A DNA stretch of 64,000 nt. Origin: Oceanobacillus luteolus (lineage in GTDB: Bacteria; Bacillota; Bacilli; Bacillales; Amphibacillaceae). The DNA is taken from contig NZ_JAMBON010000011.1 of NCBI RefSeq assembly GCF_023715655.1, positions 34,984 to 98,983 of the forward strand. Reading direction: 5' to 3'. Made by a program: the position numbers and the translations under genes. The notes under the pieces were generated by a model, which saw only the letters and a program-made list of their open reading frames with translations, was not told the origin of the DNA and made no database searches. Positions 19,903-28,521 of this stretch are shown piece by piece; positions within the stretch are counted from its first letter, which is position 1; the number at the start of each line of letters is the position of its first letter.

Positions 19903-20214
19903 TTGAATGCATACGTACTGCTTATCATTTCCATCTTAGGTGAAGTATTTGGCAGTTCTTTACTGAAACTAACAAATGGTTTTAAGCGAATAATCCCGAC
20001 TCTAGGAGTCATCATTGGGTATTCAATCGCTTTTTATAGTCTATCCTTGACACTCACAGAATTGCCGATAGGTATGGTTTATGCTATCTGGGCAGGAGTA
20101 GGGACAGCACTAACCTCATTAGTAGGTGTTTTAGTCTATAAAGAGATTTTTAATATGAAAAAATTAACTGGAATCTTTCTTATTATCGCAGGGGTTGTTT
20201 TACTAAACATTTAA
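19903..20214 (+). CDS. Small multidrug resistance (SMR) protein, first of a pair
   Basis: From the TTG at 19903 (GGAAGGTG upstream) the product is 103 residues with four membrane helices, the SMR plan. The key membrane glutamate is present in ISILGEVFGSSLLKL, and the second half has the family stretches VYAIWAGVGTALTS and IAGVVLLN. SMR pairs export lipophilic cations or guanidinium-like compounds by H+ exchange. It resembles the EbrA/EbrB type and, with the next gene 36 nt downstream, probably forms a heterodimer. No guanidine riboswitch fits in the short upstream space. Confidence 0.85.
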   Translation: MNAYVLLIISILGEVFGSSLLKLTNGFKRIIPTLGVIIGYSIAFYSLSLTLTELPIGMVYAIWAGVGTALTSLVGVLVYKEIFNMKKLTGIFLIIAGVVLLNI

Positions 20215-20250
20215 AGTATAGACAGGATGAAAAGAGGTTGATCTTTTGTC

Positions 20251-20583
20251 ATGAAAGGTTTTGCTTTACTCATCATTTCAATTATAGCAGAAGTTTTCGG
20301 CACCTCCATGTTGAAGTTATCCGATGGTTTTACAGTACTCGCTCCGTCTATCGGGGTTGCTGTCGGCTATGGTGTTTCATTTTACTTATTATCCCTGTGC
20401 CTCCGTACCCTTCCTCTAAGCCTCGTATACGCCATTTGGTCGGGAGCTGGGACGGCATTAACTGCATTAGTCGGTTTTATGTTTTGGAATGAAGCACTAG
20501 ACCTTGTGAAGTTACTTGGTATCGCGCTTATCATCGGTGGCATCATCGCTTTAAACACAAGTGATTCCCCTGTAAAAGACTGA
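20251..20583 (+). CDS. Small multidrug resistance (SMR) protein, second of a pair
   Basis: This 110-residue, four-helix SMR protein has the conserved glutamate in ISIIAEVFGTSMLKL, with VYAIWSGAGTALTALVGF and a charged C-terminal tail (DSPVKD) that its partner lacks. Paired SMR subunits typically differ in loop and tail charge and insert in opposite orientations. The ribosome site (AAGAGG) is 13 nt from the ATG, longer than usual, so translation may depend on the upstream gene. Confidence 0.85.
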   Translation: MKGFALLIISIIAEVFGTSMLKLSDGFTVLAPSIGVAVGYGVSFYLLSLCLRTLPLSLVYAIWSGAGTALTALVGFMFWNEALDLVKLLGIALIIGGIIALNTSDSPVKD

Positions 20584-20691
20584 TACCGGGCTAAATATAG
20601 GAAGTTGTTCATCTGGAGATAGCCTTCTACAATCGAACGGCTCTCAAACATATTCCTTTTTTTTATTACAATAAAAGCCTTAAATATAAAT

Positions 20692-20725
20692 AAAAAGCCA
20701 ACCAATTTGAACTGGTTGGCTTTTT
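20692..20725 (-). terminator. Terminator of peptide transporter gene
   Basis: A 13-bp perfect stem (20692-20704 with 20713-20725) ends in a T run on the minus strand, 7 nt past the transporter stop. It may also stop the SMR transcript from the other side. Confidence 0.85.
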
Positions 20726-20731
20726 ATTATA

Positions 20732-22225
20732 TTAGTTGATACCACGCATATATTTCTTCAACTTCGGTGCAAGAAGCATTAATCCAATCCCTAACAGGAT
20801 TGCAAATCCACCAATGGCACCAAAATAAACAGCTTCCGTTTCAGCAGAATAGAAACGTACCACTTGTGCGTTGATCGCTTGCGCAGATGCGTTGGATAGA
20901 TTCCAAAGACTCATCATTTGAGCCGCAAACGCAGCGGGAGCAAGTTTAGTTGAAGCGGATAATCCAACAGGAGATAATAGTAACTCACCAAGAACAACCA
21001 AGAAGAAGCTCATTACAAGCCATAGAGGGCTAACCAAGGCTTCCGCTCCAGCAAATACCGCCGGGAAGATCATAATAATAAATGAAAGACCCGCGAAAAT
21101 CAAAGCTAACGAGAACTTCTGTGGAGTACTAGGCTGACGATCTCCTAATTTAACCCATAGCCAAGCGAATACCGGTGCAAGCGTAATAATAAACAATGGA
21201 TTCAACGATTGGAACCATGAAGATTGTATTTCAAAGCCTAGAAAACTAAGTTCTACCCGTGTATTCGCATATGTTGCAAGGATGTTTGAACCTTGTTCCG
21301 CAATCGCCCAGAACATCATTGCAGCAATAAACAAAGGTATATAGGCTATTAAACGTGAACGCTCATCATCTGTAGTCTTTTTACTGCGATACATTACAAT
21401 GAAGTAAGCAGCTGGAATAATAATTCCTAGAATACTGATAGAGAAGATGACACGCTCAATAGTTAGTATGCCAATAGAAAAACCTACCCATCCAAGTAGA
21501 CCAATTATTAAAGCACCAAAAATAAAGATTCTACCGTATAAGCCCTTATCTCGCGCAGAGAGTGGGTTCGGCACCTGCATCCCTGCAAGACCCATAAATT
21601 TTTTACGAGTGAATAAGTATACAACTAACCCAGCAAACATACCTACTGCCGCAATACCGAAACCAAGATGGAAGCTATACTTCTCACCAATCGTACCAAC
21701 AATTAAAGGTGCAAGAAAACCACCCATGTTGATACCCATGTAATAGATGCTGAATCCGGAATCACGACGTGGATCTGTCTTCGTATATAGTTCTCCAACC
21801 ATTCCACCAACATTCGGCTTTAGTAAGCCTGTCCCAATGATGATGAAAAGCATGGAAATTAATAATGCAGTGAAACCACCTGGCAACGCTAAAATAATAT
21901 GACCAATCATGATCAATACGCCGCCATAAAATACCGTCTGGTTCATTCCAAGTACTCGGTCGGCAATCCATCCGCCAATAATACCTGACATATATACTAA
22001 GGAACCGTATATCGCCATAATCGAGTTAGCTGTAGTTAGCTCGATTCCTAGTCCTCCTTGATAAATTTCATAATACATATAGTAGAGTAATATGGCGCGC
22101 ATCCCGTAATAAGAGAATCGCTCCCAAAACTCTGTAAAAAACAGTGTAGATAAACCTTTAGGATGTCCAAAGAAACCTTTTTGTGGCACAGTTTTCAGTA
22201 TGGCATCCCGCTCTTTCGAGTCCAT
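20732..22225 (-). CDS. POT/PTR-family di- and tripeptide:H+ symporter
   Basis: This 497-residue protein has about 14 membrane segments. It carries the POT signature FFTEFWERFSYYGMRAIL with the ExxERFxYY proton-coupling motif, followed by GGWIADRVLG. The family imports di- and tripeptides with protons, and the Bacillus subtilis YclF/DtpT type is the closest kind I know. A GAGGAGG site precedes the ATG. It is transcribed alone and ended by a strong hairpin. Confidence 0.9.
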   Translation of the reverse strand: MDSKERDAILKTVPQKGFFGHPKGLSTLFFTEFWERFSYYGMRAILLYYMYYEIYQGGLGIELTTANSIMAIYGSLVYMSGIIGGWIADRVLGMNQTVFYGGVLIMIGHIILALPGGFTALLISMLFIIIGTGLLKPNVGGMVGELYTKTDPRRDSGFSIYYMGINMGGFLAPLIVGTIGEKYSFHLGFGIAAVGMFAGLVVYLFTRKKFMGLAGMQVPNPLSARDKGLYGRIFIFGALIIGLLGWVGFSIGILTIERVIFSISILGIIIPAAYFIVMYRSKKTTDDERSRLIAYIPLFIAAMMFWAIAEQGSNILATYANTRVELSFLGFEIQSSWFQSLNPLFIITLAPVFAWLWVKLGDRQPSTPQKFSLALIFAGLSFIIMIFPAVFAGAEALVSPLWLVMSFFLVVLGELLLSPVGLSASTKLAPAAFAAQMMSLWNLSNASAQAINAQVVRFYSAETEAVYFGAIGGFAILLGIGLMLLAPKLKKYMRGIN

Positions 22226-22375
22226 TGATGTAAGCCTCCTCTAAGTTGTAAAGTTGTGACTATTTAACTGACAACGCTGTTGCCTAAAAAAAGAACAACA
22301 TTCAATATTTTATCCAAAGTAGGAACATTGTAAAGATAATTTGAAAACCAACAAAACCAATATCTAGAAAAAAAA

Positions 22376-22429
22376 GAATACGGTAGCAGAGTATGCATCT
22401 ATTTTGCCGCATTCTCTGAATCCGTATTC
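22376..22429 (-). terminator. Terminator downstream of the 41-codon ORF
   Basis: A long imperfect stem (about 21 positions, 22376-22396 with 22409-22429, four mismatches) is followed on the minus strand by eight T residues. It indicates a minus-strand transcript ending here, which supports the small ORF just upstream. Confidence 0.65.
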
Positions 22430-22435
22430 CCTTTG

Positions 22436-22561
22436 TCAGGACTGTACCTTTTTCGGTTGTAATATTTGATAAACCAATCCTTTATATTTAATATCCAACA
22501 GTAAGGCAAAAATAAGACCAACCACAGCAATTACAACTAGATTCGATTTCTTTTGATTCAA
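22436..22561 (-). CDS. Small single-pass membrane protein, unknown function
   Basis: A TTG-started frame of 41 codons lies in the 484-bp gap between two transporter genes. The peptide begins MNQKKSNLVVIAVVGLIF and ends with a basic tail (PKKVQS). It has one clear hydrophobic segment (residues 8-23) flanked by charges, as in small membrane proteins. AAAGG lies nine bases before the TTG, and a T-tailed hairpin lies directly after the stop, which makes a real short transcript plausible. No family was recognised. The rest of the gap (22226-22375 and 22562-22709) shows nothing else. Confidence 0.5.
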   Translation of the reverse strand: MNQKKSNLVVIAVVGLIFALLLDIKYKGLVYQILQPKKVQS

Positions 22562-22709
22562 TTTTGACAACCTTTCTTCTTACCACGATGGTGTATTTCT
22601 AAACCGGCTTTTCCTTTTAATGATACCATTTTACCATCTTTATCTCTTATGTAAACAAACCTGTATGGTTAGGACGAACCCAGTGTGAAATAAATCTAAG
22701 ATAATTATT

Positions 22710-23993
22710 TTAGTAAATCCCCAAGGAAGCTAAAATAATCGCAACGACAACGGAGAGGATTGGAATTGCAACAGAAACAACAAAGATGTCTTTGTAGCTG
22801 TCCTTATGTGACATAGCCGTTATTGTAAGTAACGTCAAAACTGCACCATTATGCGGTAACGAGTCAAGACCGCCTGAAGCTAGTGATGCAATCCGGTGGA
22901 AAGCTTCCGGGGAAATGCCTGTCTCCAGTGCAAGTTCATAATACTTGGAACCAAGCGCTTCAAGAGCAATACCCATACCACCAGATGCCGAACCAGTAGC
23001 TCCCGCCAAAATATTGACAGCAATCGCTTCAGAAATAAGCGGATTTCCTTTGATTCCGAGTAACAGCTCGGTGAGTCGATCAAAACCAGGAACAGCTCGA
23101 ACAACTGTACCAAATCCTACAGCAGCACTCGTATTGATAATCGCTGTAACAGAACCCACAGCACCACCGTTCATTGATTTGATAAATTTTTTATATTGTG
23201 GAATATTTAATATCAAGATAAGCAAGATTCCAGAAATCAGAGCTAAGACAATATCCCATTTAAAAAAGTTCAATGTAACTAGTACTGTGACCAACGGTAA
23301 AATAGATAATATGACATTTGGGGTTTCTTGATCATTTTTTACATTATTCTTATCATCTGGTTCAGTATATCTCTCGCCATTTGCAGTTAATTTTTTCTCT
23401 CTCCATCTTAAGTACAAATAGCCACCAACACCCATAATTAGCGCAGCAGTGATCCCCATAATTGGTGCTGCGGTAGGTCCGGTATTAAAATATTGCATCG
23501 GTATCAGGTTTTGGATTTGTGGTGTACCAGGGATAGCCGTCATCGTGAAAGTAAATGCACCAAGAGCAACGGTCCCAGGAATGAGCCTTCTCGAAATGTT
23601 CGCTTCCTTAAATAAGGATAACGCTAATGGATAGACAGCAAACACAACAACAAACAAACTGACTCCACCGTAAGTTAATACAGCAGACGCAACCAAAACA
23701 CTTAGAATTGCTCGTTCTTTTCCAATTAATTTAGTTAGAGAGGCAGCAACCGAGCTCGCCATCCCCGTATCTTCCATTAACTTACCAAAGACAGCACCAA
23801 GCATAAAAACAGGGAACCATTGTTTAGCGAATCCTACAAAACCTTCCATGTAGGTATCTTTATAAGCGTCGAGAAGATCAAGTCCCCCCGTTAGTGCAAC
23901 AACCCCTGCCGCTATCGGCGCCACCCAGATAATCGACCAGCCTCGATAAGCAAGTACCATTAAAACAATTAAACCGAGTATAATACCTAACAT
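22710..23993 (-). CDS. GntP-family permease, probable 3-hydroxybutyrate importer
   Basis: This 427-residue permease has 12 or more membrane segments and looks like a GntP/citrate-type carrier (AVLTYGGVSLFVVVFAVYPLAL, GTVALGAFTFTMTAIPGTPQIQNL). GntP carriers import gluconate-like hydroxy acids. Here the gene follows the 3-hydroxybutyrate dehydrogenase gene by 30 nt with its own GGGAGGGG site, the same pairing as yxjF and yxjC in Bacillus subtilis. Uptake of 3-hydroxybutyrate is therefore the best inference. Catabolite and sigma-54 control would come from the promoter ahead of the dehydrogenase gene. Confidence 0.85.
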   Translation of the reverse strand: MLGIILGLIVLMVLAYRGWSIIWVAPIAAGVVALTGGLDLLDAYKDTYMEGFVGFAKQWFPVFMLGAVFGKLMEDTGMASSVAASLTKLIGKERAILSVLVASAVLTYGGVSLFVVVFAVYPLALSLFKEANISRRLIPGTVALGAFTFTMTAIPGTPQIQNLIPMQYFNTGPTAAPIMGITAALIMGVGGYLYLRWREKKLTANGERYTEPDDKNNVKNDQETPNVILSILPLVTVLVTLNFFKWDIVLALISGILLILILNIPQYKKFIKSMNGGAVGSVTAIINTSAAVGFGTVVRAVPGFDRLTELLLGIKGNPLISEAIAVNILAGATGSASGGMGIALEALGSKYYELALETGISPEAFHRIASLASGGLDSLPHNGAVLTLLTITAMSHKDSYKDIFVVSVAIPILSVVVAIILASLGIY

Positions 23994-24023
23994 AAAACCC
24001 CTCCCGATTCTATTTCTAAATCT

Positions 24024-24800
24024 TTATTGTGCCGTATATCCAGCATCAAGCACAACCGCTTGACCGGTAACTCCTTTTGCTTTATCACTGGCAAGGAAAG
24101 TAGCATAATCCGCAATTTCTTGAACATCAAGTAAACGCTGTTGTGGAACCAACGGATAAAGAACTTCTTCAAGCACATTTTCTAATGGCACATTTCTGTT
24201 TTTTGCAAGGTCTTCGAACTGACCACGGACAAGTGGAGTATCCACATAACCCGGGCAAATTGCATTGACCGTAATTCCATACTTTGCAGATTCCAATGCA
24301 GCAACTTTCGTTAAGCCGATAAGCCCATGTTTCGCACTGTTATAAGCAGATTTACCAGCAAAGCCAATCAAGCCATTGATGGATGCCATATTGATAATTC
24401 TTCCTGACTCTTGTTGTTTCATAATAGGAAGGACATGCTTGGTCGCCATGAACGGGGCAATCAACATCACCTTAGTCATAAATTCAAATTTTTCTGTTGG
24501 GAATTCTTCAATCGAAGCTACATGCTGCAGTCCCGCATTATTGACCAAAATATCTAACCTGCCATACATTTCTACTGTTTGATCAATTGTTTCCTGCAGT
24601 TCATTCTCCTTCGTCACATCACATTTAAATCCAACAACGTCATAGCCCTCGGAAACTAACTTTTCAGCAACCTCTATAACCTTTTCTTCGTTAATATCTG
24701 TTAACGCCACTTTTGCACCATTTTTTGCAAATGTTACTCCTATCTCATAACCAAGACCACTTGCAGCACCTGTAATATATGCAACCTTTCCTTTTAACAT
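24024..24800 (-). CDS. bdhA: D-3-hydroxybutyrate dehydrogenase
   Basis: This 258-residue short-chain dehydrogenase oxidises 3-hydroxybutyrate to acetoacetate with NAD+. It has the cofactor loop YITGAASGLGYEIG, the NNAGLQH segment, the catalytic Ser in INMASINGLIG and YNSAKHGLIGLTK (YxxxK). The sequence AICPGYVDTPLVRGQFEDLA with a C-terminal Q fits the 3-hydroxybutyrate branch. A GGGAGAGG site precedes the ATG. The upstream region carries a sigma-54 promoter and a perfect cre, and the gene is followed by the permease gene. No scoAB CoA-transferase genes are present in the window. Confidence 0.88.
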   Translation of the reverse strand: MLKGKVAYITGAASGLGYEIGVTFAKNGAKVALTDINEEKVIEVAEKLVSEGYDVVGFKCDVTKENELQETIDQTVEMYGRLDILVNNAGLQHVASIEEFPTEKFEFMTKVMLIAPFMATKHVLPIMKQQESGRIINMASINGLIGFAGKSAYNSAKHGLIGLTKVAALESAKYGITVNAICPGYVDTPLVRGQFEDLAKNRNVPLENVLEEVLYPLVPQQRLLDVQEIADYATFLASDKAKGVTGQAVVLDAGYTAQ

Positions 24801-24879
24801 AAAACTTCCTCTCCCTTAACTCTATTTTTAGAAACGGAAATATAAAGTCTTCCTAGCTCTTGACTCTATCCGCCCACAG

Positions 24880-24893
24880 AGTAAACGCTTACA
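24880..24893 (-). promoter_or_regulatory. cre site (CcpA) in bdhA leader
   Basis: TGTAAGCGTTTACT on the minus strand fits every position of TGWAARCGYTWNCW. It lies between the sigma-54 promoter and the bdhA ATG, where bound CcpA would block elongation. Catabolite repression of the operon is the natural reading. Confidence 0.75.
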
Positions 24894-24939
24894 TTTGTGT
24901 GTATTGTTGAAAATTTAATTTCCGTTCCACTAATTTACA

Positions 24940-24956
24940 TGCAATATTTATGCCAA
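24940..24956 (-). promoter_or_regulatory. Sigma-54 (-24/-12) promoter of bdhA-permease operon
   Basis: The minus strand reads TTGGCATAAATATTGCA, matching the -24 TTGGCA and -12 TTGCA elements with the required GG-to-GC spacing. It lies about 140 nt upstream of bdhA, and a sigma-54 activator gene sits immediately upstream. Confidence 0.75.
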
Positions 24957-25098
24957 CTATCATAAATATGAAGAAAGTCTATCCTAGCAAGGAATGATCA
25001 CCCTTGAAAAATCATCAACATTCCAGTTTTACGGACTCTTTCTCTTCCAGAGAAAAAAATCAAATCATTAGATATATAGTAGAATGTGGTTACAATGA

Positions 25099-25138
25099 AA
25101 ATCCGAAAAACCGGAATTTTTTCCGGGATTTCGGATTT
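25099..25138. promoter_or_regulatory. Long inverted repeat: activator UAS and/or terminator
   Basis: Two 16-nt arms (25099-25114 and 25123-25138, two mismatches) flank an 8-nt centre. The element overlaps the activator stop codon and lies roughly 145-185 nt upstream of the sigma-54 promoter, the usual place for an enhancer. On the minus strand it is followed by TTTTC, so it could also terminate the activator transcript. Confidence 0.55.
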
Positions 25139-26501
25139 ATAAATCGTACTTCTTTAATTTTTCATATAAACTTGATTTTCCTATACCTAATAAAGTAGCT
25201 GCCTTTGTTTTGTCACCATCTACCTTATGAAGTACCCGTTCGATGACTTGTTTTTCTGTTCTTTGGATTATTTCCTTCAACGTATGATTTTCTATATCAT
25301 AAAAAGATTCCTGTTGTAGATGATTCGGCAAGTCATCAATGGTAATGGTAGTTGAATTCGCTAGATGGACAGCAGATTCAATCGTATTTTCAAGTTCCCG
25401 CACGTTACCCGGCCAACGATATTGCATAAATAACTCCATGACCTGTGGGTCAATTTCAGAAACCCGCTTTCCCGTACGTTTCGTTACCTTATTCAATATA
25501 TAATTGGCCAATACCCTAATATCTTCAACCCTTTCCCTTAAGGGAGGGATAACCACTTGAATAACATTAATCCGGTAAAACAGATCTTCACGGAAGCGGT
25601 TTTCTTTGATCAACTGTTCCAATGGTTGGTTCGTTGCAGTGATGACTCGCACATCTACCTTTTCCGGCCGAAGTGCGCCGATTGGTTCAACTTCCCCTTC
25701 CTGTAAAACCCTAAGTAATTTTACTTGAGCATTTAATGGCATGTCCCCAATTTCATCCAAAAATATGGTTCCCCCATCAGCAAGCTGAAATTTACCTGGT
25801 TTTCCTCCTTTTTTCGCATCGGTGAACGCTCCTTCTTTGTATCCGAATAACTCTGATTCAATTAGGTTCTCCGGGATCGCTCCACAATTTACTTTTACGA
25901 AAGGTTTATTATGCCGTTCACTTAAATGATGGATACTATGGGCGAACAACTCTTTACCTGTCCCGCTCTCACCACGGATGAGAACAGATACATCACCAGG
26001 TGACACTTTTTTAATTGTGTTCTTTATGGAGTTTATCTTTTCAGAACTTCCAACAATATCATGAAGTGAATAGGTTAAGCCATGTTGTTCTTTTAACTGT
26101 TTACGGTATTGTTCAATTTCCAATAAAAGGTTTTTGATGTGACTATTCATTTCGACCCATTCTTTGGTATCCCTGAATAGTACTGTTCCAACAGCACCAA
26201 TCACCTTGCCGTTCGCGCGCACTGGTATCCTATTTGCTACCATGTGATTACCGCGGATATATTGGAGCTGGGCAATCTCCTCTTTCCCCGTTTCTGCGAC
26301 AATATGCATTCTTGAGTTCTCAATAACGTCAGTCACATGCTTCCCAATCGCATCTTCCTTTTTCACCTCGAGGAATTGGCAGTAACTATTATTCAAGTGG
26401 GTGATTATGCCGTCTCGATCGACAACGACAATGCAGTGATAAGAATGTTCAAACACCACTTCAAATATTGCATCCTTAACGTTTTCGCTAATCGTAATCA
26501 A
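25137..26501 (-). CDS. Sigma-54-dependent activator (PAS, AAA+, Fis-type HTH)
   Basis: This 454-residue enhancer-binding protein has an N-terminal PAS domain (about residues 10-110), a linker coiled coil, an AAA+ domain (about 145-375) and a Fis-type helix-turn-helix (about 410-454, KTKAATLLGIGKSSLYEKLKKY). Walker A is GESGTGKE (177-184), Walker B FLDEIGDM, and the arginine-finger region FYRINVI is present. The sigma-54-contacting loop reads GAFTDA (224-229) instead of GAFTGA. It lies directly upstream of, and in line with, the bdhA operon and is its likely regulator, sensing an intermediate through PAS. Confidence 0.88.
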   Translation of the reverse strand: MITISENVKDAIFEVVFEHSYHCIVVVDRDGIITHLNNSYCQFLEVKKEDAIGKHVTDVIENSRMHIVAETGKEEIAQLQYIRGNHMVANRIPVRANGKVIGAVGTVLFRDTKEWVEMNSHIKNLLLEIEQYRKQLKEQHGLTYSLHDIVGSSEKINSIKNTIKKVSPGDVSVLIRGESGTGKELFAHSIHHLSERHNKPFVKVNCGAIPENLIESELFGYKEGAFTDAKKGGKPGKFQLADGGTIFLDEIGDMPLNAQVKLLRVLQEGEVEPIGALRPEKVDVRVITATNQPLEQLIKENRFREDLFYRINVIQVVIPPLRERVEDIRVLANYILNKVTKRTGKRVSEIDPQVMELFMQYRWPGNVRELENTIESAVHLANSTTITIDDLPNHLQQESFYDIENHTLKEIIQRTEKQVIERVLHKVDGDKTKAATLLGIGKSSLYEKLKKYDL

Positions 26502-26663
26502 TCGTCATATCCCCCTCTTTTTTCCGCTTTATTTCATAATACTTTAAATATATGGAAATATAAAGAAATAATATACTTTAATGCATGGAGATACCTATAT
26601 TCCTGAACAAGGTAAGCTCCATCCTGAAAATATCCTTCATCACCAGCTTATGAATGTAAAAAA

Positions 26664-26694
26664 GAGTCAATCAGAATGATACCCTGATTGACTC
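26664..26694 (-). terminator. Terminator of bmrA-like gene
   Basis: An 11-bp perfect stem (26664-26674 with 26684-26694) is followed on the minus strand by a T-rich run. Confidence 0.85.
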
Positions 26695-26699
26695 CTTCA

Positions 26700-28433
26700 T
26701 TAACTTAATTGCTGTTCAGCAAATTTACGGTAAAGGACATGTGATTCAATTAACTCCCGGTGTGTGCCTGCTCCTGTTATTTTTCCCTTTTCAATAAAAA
26801 TGATCTTATCGGCGTCTACAATAGTCGATAGCCGGTGTGCGATGACGAATGTAGTCCGCCCTTCCATAAGACGTGTAAGCGCCTCTTGAACAGCATGTTC
26901 AGACTGACTGTCCAAGCTTGCGGTAGCTTCATCAAGCATTAATATTTTAGGGTCACGCAGGAATGCCCGCGCAATATTTATCCTCTGCCTTTGGCCACCC
27001 GAAAGCTTCACACCACGCTCGCCGACTTCTGTATCCAAACCTTCTTTAAAGTTACGGATAAATGTATCTGCATAAGCCATTTCAGCAACATGCCATAATT
27101 GTTCATCTGGTATATCTTTTCCGTTAGCAAGTCCATATGTCAAATTATCCCGAATGGTTCCAGCCATCATAGCACTCTCTTGTGAGACGTAACCAATTTG
27201 ACTTCGCCAAGATGATAATGACAGTTCAGATATAGGGGTTTCACCAATACGAATATCCCCTTTTGTCGGTTCATAGTAACGCTCAAGTAAACCAAATAAC
27301 GTCGTTTTTCCGCCACCACTTGGGCCAGCAAAAGCAATCATTTCACCTGGATGTGCTTCGAATGTAATATCCTCTAAAACATTTTCACCATCTTCATAAC
27401 CGAATGATATATGCTCTATATAGATGGATTCATTAGCTATATCCTTCTCTAATCCATGTTGACCGTTCTCTTCCTCAATATCTAGAATATCAATAATTCG
27501 CTCTGTCGCTCCTTTTGCTTTTTGCAGTTCGGTGAAAAACATTGCGAAAGAAGTGATTGGATAGATGATTTGGAACAGATAAAGTAAGAAAGCGACAAGT
27601 GAACCTGTGGACATGGTACCTTCAGCAACTCGGATACCTCCATACCCTATAATGACGACAATTACAAACATCATTACGGTATAAATCAGAGGACCAATTA
27701 ATGCAAAGACCTTTGCCTCCCGCAAACCGAAACGATAAAGTTTATGGATGCCGGCCTTTCCGTGGACTTCTTCTACTGCCTCAGCCGTCGAGGATTTCAT
27801 CAATCGAATTTCACTTAATGTCTGCTGAATGTCTCCAGTAAAAGCTGCTGTTTCATCTTGCAAGCCTTTTGAAATTTTTGCCATCCTTGAGCCAAGTGGC
27901 ATCATAATGAGAAAAGTCGCAGGAACGGCTAGGAGCATGAGCAACGTCATTTTCCAATCCATGATAAGTAAAATGACAATCGCTCCGATTATAGTAATGA
28001 TACCGGTTATAAACTGGGGAAAATGATTAGAAATCAGGTCTTTTACAATCCCGGTATCATTCACCACCCGACTGACCGACTCTCCACTCGGTGTTTTATC
28101 AAAATAACTTACAGGAAGCCGCAGTAATTTAAACCACATTATTTCACGAAGTCGTGCGACAATTTTTTGACCTACTGCCGATAATATGAATGTCGATAAA
28201 CCGTCAATGACAGCCTGTAAAATAAAGACGACGACAATGGTGATAATGAGTGTGGTACTAAGTGCTTCCACTGAAAAGCCATCAACAAGTTCGCGGGTTA
28301 GCAAAGGAATGGCAAGATTAACAAGCATGGTTAGAATACTTCCAACAAGTCCGGCAGCCAATGCCCATTTTGATATCTTTGTTGAGATGATTAGATCGAT
28401 AAAAGGTTTAATTCCTGGTTGTTTTTCTTTCAT
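26700..28433 (-). CDS. bmrA: ABC-type multidrug exporter, BmrA-like half-transporter
   Basis: This 577-residue half-transporter fuses a six-helix membrane domain (about 1-310) to an ATPase domain. Walker A is GPSGGGKTTLFGLLERYY, signature LSGGQRQRINIARAFL, and Walker B ILMLDEATASLD. The composition closely follows Bacillus subtilis BmrA (LPVSYFDKTPSGESVSRV, ATERIIDILD, TFVIAHRLSTIVDADK). It should act as a homodimer exporting hydrophobic drugs. It is read alone. The 88 bp upstream contain a small dyad (28458-28473) without a T tail and no recognised repressor site. Confidence 0.88.
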   Translation of the reverse strand: MKEKQPGIKPFIDLIISTKISKWALAAGLVGSILTMLVNLAIPLLTRELVDGFSVEALSTTLIITIVVVFILQAVIDGLSTFILSAVGQKIVARLREIMWFKLLRLPVSYFDKTPSGESVSRVVNDTGIVKDLISNHFPQFITGIITIIGAIVILLIMDWKMTLLMLLAVPATFLIMMPLGSRMAKISKGLQDETAAFTGDIQQTLSEIRLMKSSTAEAVEEVHGKAGIHKLYRFGLREAKVFALIGPLIYTVMMFVIVVIIGYGGIRVAEGTMSTGSLVAFLLYLFQIIYPITSFAMFFTELQKAKGATERIIDILDIEEENGQHGLEKDIANESIYIEHISFGYEDGENVLEDITFEAHPGEMIAFAGPSGGGKTTLFGLLERYYEPTKGDIRIGETPISELSLSSWRSQIGYVSQESAMMAGTIRDNLTYGLANGKDIPDEQLWHVAEMAYADTFIRNFKEGLDTEVGERGVKLSGGQRQRINIARAFLRDPKILMLDEATASLDSQSEHAVQEALTRLMEGRTTFVIAHRLSTIVDADKIIFIEKGKITGAGTHRELIESHVLYRKFAEQQLS

Positions 28434-28521
28434 TTTAGTTCTCCTTTAATAAATCGAGTGTATCCTCATACACGTTCGACGCAACGTTCCTCCTAAAAGA
28501 ACAGTTCCAATTTCATATTAT

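Noticed and set aside
25004..25198. 64-codon ORF on the plus strand
   Set aside because: It runs antisense into the activator gene and across the inverted repeat, has no family features, and its ribosome site is weak.
28458..28473. Hairpin upstream of bmrA-like gene as attenuator
   Set aside because: Only a 6-bp stem without T tail or alternative structure; not enough to claim regulation.
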